Origin: Lachnospiraceae bacterium
Lineage (GTDB): Bacteria; Bacillota_A; Clostridia; Lachnospirales; Lachnospiraceae
Direction: 5' to 3'
Assembly (NCBI GenBank): GCA_004556565.1
Contig: SFGN01000009.1
Coordinates: forward strand, 1 to 64,000
DNA length: 64,000 nt
Part shown: positions 26,654 to 35,005 of the stretch, piece by piece
Position numbering within the stretch: position 1 is the stretch's first letter
Layout: every line of letters starts with the position of its first letter
Program-made: the position numbers and the translations under genes
The notes under the pieces: model-generated
Database searches by the model: none
The model's input: the letters and a program-made list of their open reading frames with translations, nothing else
Told to the model about the DNA's origin: nothing

Positions 26654-27583
26654 TCAGTCAAGTACCAGTTTGGCTGCCCCATAAATTCCCGCATCATTTC
26701 CCAGTGTCGCAAGAGTAAATGCAACATGGTTTGCGAAGAATCTTCTTTCTTCAAAAGCTTTTTCTACGAAAGTAAGGAGAATCTCTCCCGCTTTAGACAC
26801 GCCTCCGCCAATGACAATAACTGACGGGTCTGTAAGAGCAGCAATATTGGCAAGTGCATATCCAAGATAACGTCCAAAATCTTCTGCTACTTCGATTGCA
26901 ACAGCATCTCCGGCTTTTACAGCATCAAAGACATCTTTTGCTGTTACGGTTTCTTTTACAAGTACTGTCTTTTCTGATGTTTTTTCCAGCTTTTTCTTTG
27001 CCATACGTACAATACCTGTTGCAGAAGAATACTGTTCAAGACATCCTTTGCTTCCGCATCCACAGCTTTCCGTTTCTTCATAGTTTACACAAATATGTCC
27101 GATTTCGCCGCCGGCCCCGTTTGAACCTGTTACTACTTTTCCGCCGACGATGATTCCTCCTCCGACACCTGTCCCAAGAGTAACCATAATCATATTAGTC
27201 TGTCCTGCGCCGGCACCCTTCCACATCTCACCGAGTGCTGCTACATTGGCGTCATTTCCGACTTTTGCCTTTAATCCGGTCAACGCTTCCAGTTCACTGC
27301 GGACCTCCTTGTACTTCCATCCCAGGTTGGCGCTTCCGTTTACGATACCGTCTTCCGTAACCGGTGCCGGAATACCTGCGCCGACTCCGACAATATCTTC
27401 CCTGCTCAGTTGCCTTTCAACAATCTTGTTGGCAATAGATGCTGCGATATCCGGAAGAATTGCTTTCCCTTCATCCGCGGTATTGGTCACAATCTCCCAC
27501 TTCTCGAGAACTGCTCCGGTCTCTTCAAACAGCCCCATCTTCACAGTCGTCCCACCGATGTCAACTCCAAAACAATACCTCAT
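26654..27583 (-). CDS. glcK: ROK-family glucokinase
   Basis: Phosphorylates glucose with ATP. N-terminal phosphate motif GVDIGGTTVKMGLF, the substrate motif with EIGHICVN, the ROK zinc-binding cysteines in CGCGSKGCLEQYSS, and the adenosine motif IGGGVSKAG are visible. 309 aa, typical. It starts 11 bp after hprK ends, same strand, so sugar phosphorylation and the carbon-catabolite sensor kinase are probably co-expressed. AAGGAGG precedes the ATG. Confidence 0.94.
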   Translation of the reverse strand: MRYCFGVDIGGTTVKMGLFEETGAVLEKWEIVTNTADEGKAILPDIAASIANKIVERQLSREDIVGVGAGIPAPVTEDGIVNGSANLGWKYKEVRSELEALTGLKAKVGNDANVAALGEMWKGAGAGQTNMIMVTLGTGVGGGIIVGGKVVTGSNGAGGEIGHICVNYEETESCGCGSKGCLEQYSSATGIVRMAKKKLEKTSEKTVLVKETVTAKDVFDAVKAGDAVAIEVAEDFGRYLGYALANIAALTDPSVIVIGGGVSKAGEILLTFVEKAFEERRFFANHVAFTLATLGNDAGIYGAAKLVLD

Positions 27584-27594
27584 AATTTTCCTCC

Positions 27595-28524
27595 TTATCT
27601 TCTCTTGGTCAGATTTTCCTGAACCCGTTTATATAATTCCTGTGCGGCATTATATCCCATCTGCTTCTGTCTGTAGTTTACTGCTGCAGATTCCACGATA
27701 ATGGCAAGATTACGTCCCGGACGGATTGGAATACTGTGACAGACAATCTTATTTCCTAAAAACTCTGTATATTCCTCTTCCAGGCCAAGCCTGTCATATT
27801 CCTTATCACGATTCCAGTCCTCAAGTGTAATTACCAGATCAATATTCTGTGTCTCCCTTACGCACTGGACACCGAACATGGATTTCACATCCACAATCCC
27901 GATTCCTCTAAGTTCGATAAAATGTCTGGTTATATCAGGTGCGGAACCGACAAGTGTGTCATCACTGACCTTGCGTATTTCCACAACGTCATCCGTCACA
28001 AGACGGTGTCCACGTTTAATCAGCTCCAGAGCAGCCTCGCTCTTCCCGATACCACTCTCTCCCATGATTAAAACTCCGACCCCGTATACATCGACCAGAA
28101 CTCCATGTATAGAAATACAGGGAGCAAGCTTGACATTCAGCCAGCGGATCAGTTCTGCCATGAATGCAGATGTGGCCTTGTCCGTCTGAAGAACAGGAAT
28201 ATTCGCTTCCGTTGCCATCTCCAGAAGTTCCGGATCCGGACTCAATTTCTTGCTGTAAATAATGCATGGCACCTGATGCCGGAGCAGTTCTTCATAGACG
28301 CTAAGCTTCACCTGCTTCTCCATTGTCTCAAGATACGTGTATTCGACATATCCCACAATCTGTACACGTTCCGAATCAAAATGTTCAAAATATCCTGTAA
28401 GCTGCAGTGCCGGCCTGTTCACATCAGGAACACGGATACTTTTATCCTCAAGCTCAACATTAGGTGTTAGATTCTTCAGCTCCATCTTTTCTGCCACTTC
28501 ACTGATCTTAACACATTGTCCCAT
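27595..28524 (-). CDS. hprK: HPr kinase/phosphorylase
   Basis: Bifunctional sensor that phosphorylates or dephosphorylates Ser46 of HPr, controlling CcpA-dependent catabolite repression. The N-terminal domain has ERVQIVGYVEYTYL; the C-terminal P-loop is GESGIGKSEAALELI, followed by LVTDDVVEI and the family signature ELRGIGIVDVKSMFG. 309 aa. The GTG-free ATG start at 28524 has AGAGAG upstream. First gene of a two-gene hprK-glcK unit, after the uvrC terminator. Confidence 0.96.
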   Translation of the reverse strand: MGQCVKISEVAEKMELKNLTPNVELEDKSIRVPDVNRPALQLTGYFEHFDSERVQIVGYVEYTYLETMEKQVKLSVYEELLRHQVPCIIYSKKLSPDPELLEMATEANIPVLQTDKATSAFMAELIRWLNVKLAPCISIHGVLVDVYGVGVLIMGESGIGKSEAALELIKRGHRLVTDDVVEIRKVSDDTLVGSAPDITRHFIELRGIGIVDVKSMFGVQCVRETQNIDLVITLEDWNRDKEYDRLGLEEEYTEFLGNKIVCHSIPIRPGRNLAIIVESAAVNYRQKQMGYNAAQELYKRVQENLTKRR

Positions 28525-28578
28525 AAATTAATCTCTCTTTCTTGTTTATTCAATATAAAACTCATTGTCAATACGCTC

Positions 28579-28626
28579 AAAAAATAATCGCCTGCTCCAT
28601 CATGCAAGCTGATTCGCCCGCGATTA
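28579..28626 (-). terminator. Rho-independent terminator after uvrC
   Basis: On the minus strand TAATCGC pairs with GCGATTA, with a GC-rich partly paired interior, followed by TTTTTT. It lies between uvrC (stop 28669) and hprK. Confidence 0.8.
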
Positions 28627-28668
28627 CTTCTATGGCTAACAGTATCTGATTATTCATATTATAGCATA

Positions 28669-30600
28669 CTAATGAAAAAAATTGTATATAGATTGTGCGG
28701 CTTTTTTATTCATGGAAGGAAGTTTTTCCAGTTCTTCCACAGATGCGGCTTTGATTGCATCCAGGGAATCATAGTTTTTCATCAAGGTCTTCCTCCTGGC
28801 AGGTCCGATCCCCTCAATATCATCCAGAATAGAATGTATCTGCGTTTTTCCTCTCAGTTGTTTGTGATATTCTATTGCAAACCGGTGTGCCTCATCCTGT
28901 ATCCTGGTCACGAGACGGAATGCCTCTGAATTACGGTCAATCCCAATTTCCTCATTCTGATAATACAGACCTCTTGTCCTGTGATGGTCATCTTTCACCA
29001 TCCCGCAGACAGGAATGTCCAGTTTGAGTTCATCCAGCACCTGCAGGGCAACGTTCACCTGCCCTTTTCCCCCATCCATAAGTATCAGGTCAGGAAACAC
29101 AACAAAACCTCCAATTTCTTTGCTCTCACTCTGCTCTCTCAGTCCATGCGTGAAACGACGGGTAAGTACTTCCCTCATGCTTCCATAATCATCTGCACCC
29201 TTTACTCCTTTTATTCTAAACTTCCTGTAATCATTGCGTTTCGGTCTGCCATGCTCATATACAACCATGGAACCTACAGACTCAAAACCATTGGTATTAG
29301 AAATATCATATGCCTCCATCCGGCTGATTTTCTCAATTCCAAGAAGCGCAGCGATTTCTTTCACAGCTCCTATAGTGCGCCCTTCCTCACGTTTCAGGCG
29401 TTCCTTATCCTTACTCAATACCAGGCGGGCATTATTTGCCGCCAGCTCAACCAGTTTTTCCTTTGTTCCTTTTTTAGGTACACGGATCGTCACTTTCCCG
29501 CCCCTGCGTGCACTCAGCCATTCTTCAACCAGTCCTGCATCCTCCAGTTCCTCCGGCACCATCAGTTCTCCCGGAATAAACGGTGTTCCTGCGTAATATT
29601 GCTTGATAAAACTGTCCAGAATATCTGCGGTCCTCTCTTCCTCCGATATTCTCAGATAAAAATGATCTCTGCCGATCAGTCTGCCTCCCCGGATAAAGAA
29701 TACCTGTACGACTGCATCTTCCTTATCTGCTGCCGCGGCAAGAATATCTCTGTCCTCTCCGCTGCTGTCCGTGATTTTCTGTTTCTGTGCGATCTGCCGA
29801 ACGCTCGACAGTAATTCACGGTATTCAATTGCCTTTTCAAATTCCAGATTCTCCGAAGCCTGATTCATTTTCTCTTCCAGTTCTTTCAGTATTTCGTCGA
29901 AATGGCCGCTCAGAAAGCGAATCACCTCTGCTATGGCCTTGCCATATTCTTCCCTGGAAATATATCCCTGACAAGGGGCATTGCACTGGTGTATATGATA
30001 ATTCAGACATGGCCGTTCTTTTCCCATGTCTTTGGGAAGCGGCCTGTTACAGCTTCGGATATGATAGAGCTTATGAATAAGATCTATTGTATCCCGCACT
30101 GCCTGGCTGCTTGTATACGGGCCAAAATACTTTGCCTTATCTTTCATCATTTTCCTTGCCAGCATGACACGAGGATACGGTTCGTTCACAGTCACTTTGA
30201 TAAACGGATACGTTTTGTCATCCATAAGCATCGTATTATATTTCGGATGATATTCCTTTATCAGGTTGCATTCCAGTACAAGAGCCTCAAGCTCCGAATC
30301 CGTCACGATGTATTCAAAACGGCGGATATGCGTCACCATCTGCTCAATTTTAATCCCCTTATTCCTGCTGCTCTGGAAATACTGCCGCACTCTGTTTTTC
30401 AGGCTGATTGCCTTTCCCACGTAAATAACACGGTCCTTTTCATCATGCATGAGATAGACCCCCGGTTTACCGGGAAGCTTCTTCAGTTCTTCCTGAATAT
30501 CAAAGCCTTCTTCTTGCAGATCAAAGCCTTCTTCCTGGCCCGATTCCTGATTTGTTTCCTGCTCCGGCTGTTCTTCATTGCAATGCATCTGATCCTCCAT
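28669..30600 (-). CDS. uvrC: UvrABC excinuclease subunit C
   Basis: Dual-incision nuclease of nucleotide excision repair (643 aa). GIY-YIG domain from PGKPGVYLMHDEKDRVIYVGKA (about residue 45 on), UVR motif around 235, the RNase H-like C-terminal nuclease (MEAYDISNTNG, LILMDGGKGQV) and a terminal helix-hairpin-helix (DDIEGIGPARRKTLMKNY). The N-terminus carries an unusual ~35-residue Glu/Gln-rich extension containing the duplicated element EEGFDLQ/EEGFDIQ before the normal start of homology. ATG 30600 has AAGGAG; an upstream ATG at 30630 lacks one. Confidence 0.95.
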   Translation of the reverse strand: MEDQMHCNEEQPEQETNQESGQEEGFDLQEEGFDIQEELKKLPGKPGVYLMHDEKDRVIYVGKAISLKNRVRQYFQSSRNKGIKIEQMVTHIRRFEYIVTDSELEALVLECNLIKEYHPKYNTMLMDDKTYPFIKVTVNEPYPRVMLARKMMKDKAKYFGPYTSSQAVRDTIDLIHKLYHIRSCNRPLPKDMGKERPCLNYHIHQCNAPCQGYISREEYGKAIAEVIRFLSGHFDEILKELEEKMNQASENLEFEKAIEYRELLSSVRQIAQKQKITDSSGEDRDILAAAADKEDAVVQVFFIRGGRLIGRDHFYLRISEEERTADILDSFIKQYYAGTPFIPGELMVPEELEDAGLVEEWLSARRGGKVTIRVPKKGTKEKLVELAANNARLVLSKDKERLKREEGRTIGAVKEIAALLGIEKISRMEAYDISNTNGFESVGSMVVYEHGRPKRNDYRKFRIKGVKGADDYGSMREVLTRRFTHGLREQSESKEIGGFVVFPDLILMDGGKGQVNVALQVLDELKLDIPVCGMVKDDHHRTRGLYYQNEEIGIDRNSEAFRLVTRIQDEAHRFAIEYHKQLRGKTQIHSILDDIEGIGPARRKTLMKNYDSLDAIKAASVEELEKLPSMNKKAAQSIYNFFH

Positions 30601-30632
30601 ACGCTTCTCCTTCTGATATGATTCAATCATGG

Positions 30633-30767
30633 CAGCCTGCAGAAGCTGCCTCCGGCAGCTCCCTTAGGATGCGTTGGCAACCGAAAGGATCTGCCACTGG
30701 CAGCTTCTTCGGATACCCGGCAACTCAAAAATGGTCCACCGGACCATTTTTTCATATGCTTGGCAAC
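30633..30767 (-). repeat. Cluster of three hairpin repeat units between ftsH and uvrC
   Basis: Three consecutive ~42-48-bp units, each beginning GTTGCC on the minus strand and containing a stem-loop. The ftsH-proximal unit (30725-30767) matches the canonical form with one extra base pair (TGGTCC/GGACCA). The two others keep the GTTGCC start and loop shape but have different stems (GCTGCC/GGCAG type). The change of paired bases together indicates selection for the hairpin. Confidence 0.75.
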
Positions 30768-30865
30768 AGAGACGAGATACGCTTTGCGAATCTCGCTCTG
30801 ATCAGCGGTCGTCAAATGTCCATTCGTGCAAGTACAATGTCCATTTTCCCCGTCGCCATGACAAA

Positions 30866-30900
30866 GAGCGGGCAGATATCTCCCTATACCTGCCCGTCTC
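30866..30900 (-). terminator. Stem-loop terminator after ftsH
   Basis: CGGGCAG (30869-30875) pairs with CTGCCCG (30890-30896), located 17 bp beyond the ftsH stop. On the minus strand it is followed by CTCTTTG, a weak U-run. The uvrC side is then occupied by the repeat cluster. Confidence 0.55.
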
Positions 30901-30916
30901 TGCCGTATGTTGTATA

Positions 30917-32998
30917 TTATATTTGTTGTGCATTCTCCGCGGTATCGCCTTCACCGCTGCTCCCCGCCGGTTTCTGAATTTCTGCCGCATTGCCGGCATT
31001 TTCCCGGATGCTATCCACCGGCTTCATGGAAATTCGTTCTTCTCTTCTGGCGGAAGTCCCGCTTTCTTCTCCGGAAAGTCCCTGAACCTCTCTGAAAATA
31101 CGCATGAACTCTTTTCCGGTAATGGTTTCTTTTTCGATCAGGAAATCTGCAATCTTATCAAGTGCTTCCCTGTTCTCCCGAAGCAGACGTTTTGCTTCTT
31201 CATAAGCATCTTTAAGCATGACCATAATTTCCTGGTCTATCTCCGCGGCTGTCGCTTCCCCACAGTTCATGACCGGACGTCCGTCCAGATATCTCTGCTG
31301 GATGGACTCAAGGCCGATCAGACCGAATTTCTCAGACATGCCATACTGCGTGATCATCGCCCTTGCAATCTTCGTAGCCTGCTCAATGTCATTTGATGCG
31401 CCTGTTGTGACCGTATCAAATACAATCTCTTCTGCCGCACGTCCTGCCAGCGTGCTGACAAGCATCGCTTCCAGTTCCTTTTTTGTATTCAGGAATTTTT
31501 CTTCTTCCGGTGTCTGCATAACATATCCCAGCGCGCCCATCGTCCTTGGTACGATCGTAATCTTCTGAACAGGTTCTGCATCTTTCTGAAGTGCGCTCAC
31601 CAGGGCATGTCCGACTTCATGGTAAGATACGATCCTCCGTTCTTCCTCGCTCATGATCCGGTCTTTCTTTTCTTTACCTACAAGAACGACCTCGACTGCC
31701 TCAAACAAATCTTTCTGGCTTACGACCTGACGTCCGTTCTTAACCGCATTGATTGCGGCCTCATTGATCATATTTGCCAGATCTGATCCTACTGCTCCCG
31801 AAGTTGCCAGAGCTATAGCCTCAAGGTCAACGGTCTCATCCATTTTGACATCCTTGGAATGTACTTTTAATGTATCGATACGCCCCTTTAAATCCGGCTT
31901 ATCCACAATAATCCTCCGGTCAAAACGCCCCGGACGAAGAAGTGCCGGGTCAAGAACCTCCGGACGGTTGGTCGCCGCCAGAACCAGAAGTCCTTTATTT
32001 GTATCAAAACCATCCATCTCGGCAAGAAGCTGATTCAGAGTCTGCTCCCGTTCATCATTTCCGCCTATCATGGAATCTCTTGTCTTACCGATCGCATCAA
32101 TTTCATCGATAAACACGATACACGGTGCCATCTGCTGTGCCTGTTTGAACAAATCACGGACACGGGATGCACCTACGCCGACATACATCTCCACGAATGC
32201 GGAGCCTGATAAGGAGAAGAAAGGTACTTTTGCCTCCCCCGCCACAGCTTTGGCAAGCAGTGTCTTACCGGTTCCCGGAGGGCCCACAAGCAGAGCCCCT
32301 TTGGGGAGCTTCGCTCCGATTCCGGTATACTTACCCGGATAATGCAGGAAATCCACGACCTCCTGCAGCGACTCTTTTGCTTCATCCTGTCCTGCCACGT
32401 CACGGAAAGTAACACCTGTCTCCTTTTCCACATAAACTTTCGCATTACTCTTTCCGATTCCCATCATGCCGCCGCCCTTTGACATACGTTTCATGAACAT
32501 ATTAAATATGATAACTATCAGCACGATAGGGAGAATCAAAGTGATAAACAATTCAAAAATGACTGCTGACATCGTATCAGGAATCTCCTGGCCGTATTCC
32601 ACGCCGGCATCATACAGCCTCTGAGAAAGCGTGTCGTCTTCCACAACTCCGGTATAATAATCCGGTTCTCGCTCTTCCCGGCTATTATCGCCTGCTCCGA
32701 TCAGTTCTTCCACCTGACTGATAATATCTTCTGACTCCTGTTCCTTATTTCCGTTACTCTGTCCGGCATCCTCCTTCAGGGTAATGTAAATACGCTCCGT
32801 ACCTATAGTGACTTTTTCGACTTCACCTGCATCCACCATTTCCAGAAACTTATTATAAGTAATCTCAGCAGGATTCTGATCCTGAAGCATTGAGTATAAA
32901 CCTGTCCCAATAAAAAGAGCCAGCAGCGTCGTGACAAGAATAACACTCCAGCTCTGCCGGTTATTTCCGGAGTTATTTTTGCTGTTCTTATTATCCAT
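30917..32998 (-). CDS. ftsH: ATP-dependent zinc metalloprotease FtsH
   Basis: Membrane-anchored AAA+ protease (693 aa) for membrane-protein quality control. Two membrane segments flank an extracytoplasmic domain (about 20-40 and 135-160). Walker A GPPGTGKTLLAKAVAGEA, Walker B FIDEIDAIG, SRH region and zinc motif HEVGHAL are present, with a distal Asp in the usual region. The C-terminal ~50 residues are low complexity. AGGAGG precedes ATG 32998; a longer frame to 33145 runs through the promoter region and is rejected. Confidence 0.96.
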   Translation of the reverse strand: MDNKNSKNNSGNNRQSWSVILVTTLLALFIGTGLYSMLQDQNPAEITYNKFLEMVDAGEVEKVTIGTERIYITLKEDAGQSNGNKEQESEDIISQVEELIGAGDNSREEREPDYYTGVVEDDTLSQRLYDAGVEYGQEIPDTMSAVIFELFITLILPIVLIVIIFNMFMKRMSKGGGMMGIGKSNAKVYVEKETGVTFRDVAGQDEAKESLQEVVDFLHYPGKYTGIGAKLPKGALLVGPPGTGKTLLAKAVAGEAKVPFFSLSGSAFVEMYVGVGASRVRDLFKQAQQMAPCIVFIDEIDAIGKTRDSMIGGNDEREQTLNQLLAEMDGFDTNKGLLVLAATNRPEVLDPALLRPGRFDRRIIVDKPDLKGRIDTLKVHSKDVKMDETVDLEAIALATSGAVGSDLANMINEAAINAVKNGRQVVSQKDLFEAVEVVLVGKEKKDRIMSEEERRIVSYHEVGHALVSALQKDAEPVQKITIVPRTMGALGYVMQTPEEEKFLNTKKELEAMLVSTLAGRAAEEIVFDTVTTGASNDIEQATKIARAMITQYGMSEKFGLIGLESIQQRYLDGRPVMNCGEATAAEIDQEIMVMLKDAYEEAKRLLRENREALDKIADFLIEKETITGKEFMRIFREVQGLSGEESGTSARREERISMKPVDSIRENAGNAAEIQKPAGSSGEGDTAENAQQI

Positions 32999-33026
32999 TC
33001 TGTTCCTCCTAAAACTCACTATCCTC

Positions 33027-33055
33027 ATTATAAGTACAGGGTTGGTATAAATCAA
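33027..33055 (-). promoter_or_regulatory. ftsH promoter
   Basis: Minus strand -35 TTGATT (33050-33055) and consensus -10 TATAAT (33027-33032) with 17-base spacing, about 30 bp before the start codon. Confidence 0.7.
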
Positions 33056-33098
33056 TAAAAAGATTATGAAAATATTGTAAACTAAACGCATGAAAATG

Positions 33099-33128
33099 TT
33101 GTAAAAACCACATATTTTATAGTATACT
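33099..33128 (+). promoter_or_regulatory. Promoter of the DUF1846 gene
   Basis: -35 TTGTAA (33099-33104) and -10 TATACT (33123-33128), 18-base spacing, divergent from the ftsH promoter about 45 bp away. Confidence 0.6.
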
Positions 33129-33165
33129 TTAGTCGAATATGTCATGGATTGGAGAACCTGCTACT

Positions 33166-34659
33166 ATGAAAAAAACATTTGATAAAAAAGGATTTGATAA
33201 TGAAAAGTATCTGCACATGCAGTCCGAGCACATCCGGGAGCGTATTGAGCAGTTTGACCATAAGCTCTATCTGGAATTCGGGGGCAAACTGTTTGACGAT
33301 TACCATGCCGCACGTGTACTTCCGGGATTTGAACCGGACAGCAAACTGCGCCTCTTGAAGCAGCTGAGCGACCAGGCGGAAATCATTATTGTAATCAGTG
33401 CCAGAGATATTGAAAAAAACAAAATCCGGGGAGATCTGGGCATCACCTACGACTCCGATGTCCTTAGGCTGATTGATTCTTTCGTGGAAAACGGACTTTA
33501 TGTCGGCAGTGTTGCGATCACACAATACTCCGGCCAGGAAAGCGCCCTGCTCTTCAAGAACAGACTTGAAAACCTCGGGATCCGCACTTACATTCATTAT
33601 AACATTACCGGATACCCTTCCAACATCCCTCTTATCGTCAGCAAAGAGGGCTATGGGAAGAATGAATATATCGAAACAACACGGCCTCTCGTGATCGTGA
33701 CCGCCCCGGGTCCCGGTAGCGGGAAGATGGCCACCTGCCTGTCCCAGCTTTATCATGAGCATCAAAGAGGCATCCATGCCGGATATGCAAAGTTTGAGAC
33801 ATTTCCGATCTGGAATTTGCCGCTGAAGCATCCGGTGAACCTTGCATACGAAGCGGCGACCGCCGATCTGAATGACGTAAACATGATCGACCCGTTCCAT
33901 CTGGAAGCCTACGGAGAAACAACTGTTAATTATAATCGTGACGTTGAAATTTTCCCGGTCCTCAATACGATTTTTGAAAAGATTTACGGAAAGAGCCCTT
34001 ACAAATCACCTACCGATATGGGTGTCAACATGGCCGGAAACTGCATCTGCGACGATGAAGTATGCCGCGAAGCTTCCCGCCAGGAAATCATCCGCCGGTA
34101 TTACGCATCACTCGATGGACTGATAAAAGGCACATGTCCGGAAACTGAAGCTCAGAAGCTGGAACTGCTGATGAATCAGGCCGGTGTATCCGTTCAGGAC
34201 AGAAAAGTTGTCGGAGCCGCGCTGGAACACGCAGCGGAAACCGGAACTCCGGCTGCTGCGCTGGAACTCCCTGACGGCACGATGATTACCGGAAAAACAT
34301 CCGATCTTCTCGGTGCTTCCGCCGCTCTTCTGCTGAATGCTCTAAAAGAACTTGCCGGAATCGACCATGAGATCAAGGTCATTTCCCCAGAATCGATTGA
34401 GCCAATACAGAAACTGAAAGTCGACTATTTGAAGAGCAAAAATCCAAGGCTTCACACCGATGAAGTTCTGATTGCACTTTCCACAAGCGCTGCATCTAAC
34501 AAAAACGCTCTTCTTGCGCTGGAACAGCTTCCCCATCTGAACGGATGCCAGGCACATACCTCTGTGATGCTCTCTGACGTCGATATTAAGATGTTCAAAA
34601 AGCTGGGAGTACAGCTCACCTGCGAAGCTGTGTACGAAAGAGAACAGGTTTACCACTAA
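33166..34659 (+). CDS. DUF1846 domain protein
   Basis: 497-residue cytosolic protein matching the DUF1846 family found mainly in Firmicutes and Actinobacteria, for example the element KLYLEFGGKLFDDYHAARVL near the N-terminus and the P-loop-like APGPGSGKMATCLSQLY around residue 190. A crystal structure is known for the family but its biochemical role is not settled. An ATG at 33139 precedes the chosen ATG; the weak GGAG favours 33166, which matches the usual start MKKTFDKKGFDNEKYL. Monocistronic: own promoter and terminator. Confidence 0.88.
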   Translation: MKKTFDKKGFDNEKYLHMQSEHIRERIEQFDHKLYLEFGGKLFDDYHAARVLPGFEPDSKLRLLKQLSDQAEIIIVISARDIEKNKIRGDLGITYDSDVLRLIDSFVENGLYVGSVAITQYSGQESALLFKNRLENLGIRTYIHYNITGYPSNIPLIVSKEGYGKNEYIETTRPLVIVTAPGPGSGKMATCLSQLYHEHQRGIHAGYAKFETFPIWNLPLKHPVNLAYEAATADLNDVNMIDPFHLEAYGETTVNYNRDVEIFPVLNTIFEKIYGKSPYKSPTDMGVNMAGNCICDDEVCREASRQEIIRRYYASLDGLIKGTCPETEAQKLELLMNQAGVSVQDRKVVGAALEHAAETGTPAAALELPDGTMITGKTSDLLGASAALLLNALKELAGIDHEIKVISPESIEPIQKLKVDYLKSKNPRLHTDEVLIALSTSAASNKNALLALEQLPHLNGCQAHTSVMLSDVDIKMFKKLGVQLTCEAVYEREQVYH

Positions 34660-35005
34660 ACTATTTTAAATTATATTGAGACCACAAGGGCGTGGTTCAT
34701 GCACTGCATGAACTGCGCCCTTTTTCGTTGCATAAATATAAGGAAATAATCCTGCGTACCATTTTTGAGTTACCATCCATGTCCGGAAACGGTTCGAGGA
34801 CTATTTCCAGAAAGTTTCTGAAAAAAATGTGTATTTTCACCACAAACAGGTGTATACTTGAAAAGTATTTTTTTCTGTACGGTGCAGTGGGGAGTATCGG
34901 CAGTTAATTACACTTTTATCAAGCATACGGCACACAGGCAATGCAGCCGCATTCCACAAAATGCTATAAGGCATGATTTCACTATTTTAAATGAGGAGGA
35001 CAATT
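34660..35005 (+). other. 346-bp gene-free interval before pyrG
   Basis: Holds the DUF1846 terminator (34686-34725) and then about 280 bp of pyrG leader. A TATACT at about 34853 and a TATAAG at about 34966 are possible -10 boxes without convincing -35 boxes. No G-rich initiation site typical of reiterative pyrG regulation and no riboswitch was recognised. Confidence 0.5.
34686..34725 (+). terminator. Rho-independent terminator after the DUF1846 gene
   Basis: AAGGGCG pairs with CGCCCTT, inner stem GTTCATGCA/TGCATGAAC, followed by a run of five T. Confidence 0.92.

Noticed and set aside
32999..33145. 49-residue N-terminal extension of FtsH
   Set aside because: AGGAGG sits before ATG 32998 and the extension would cover both divergent promoters.
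34692..34907. 71-codon plus-strand frame ahead of pyrG
   Set aside because: It begins in the DUF1846 terminator stem-loop, lacks a ribosome binding site and resembles nothing known.
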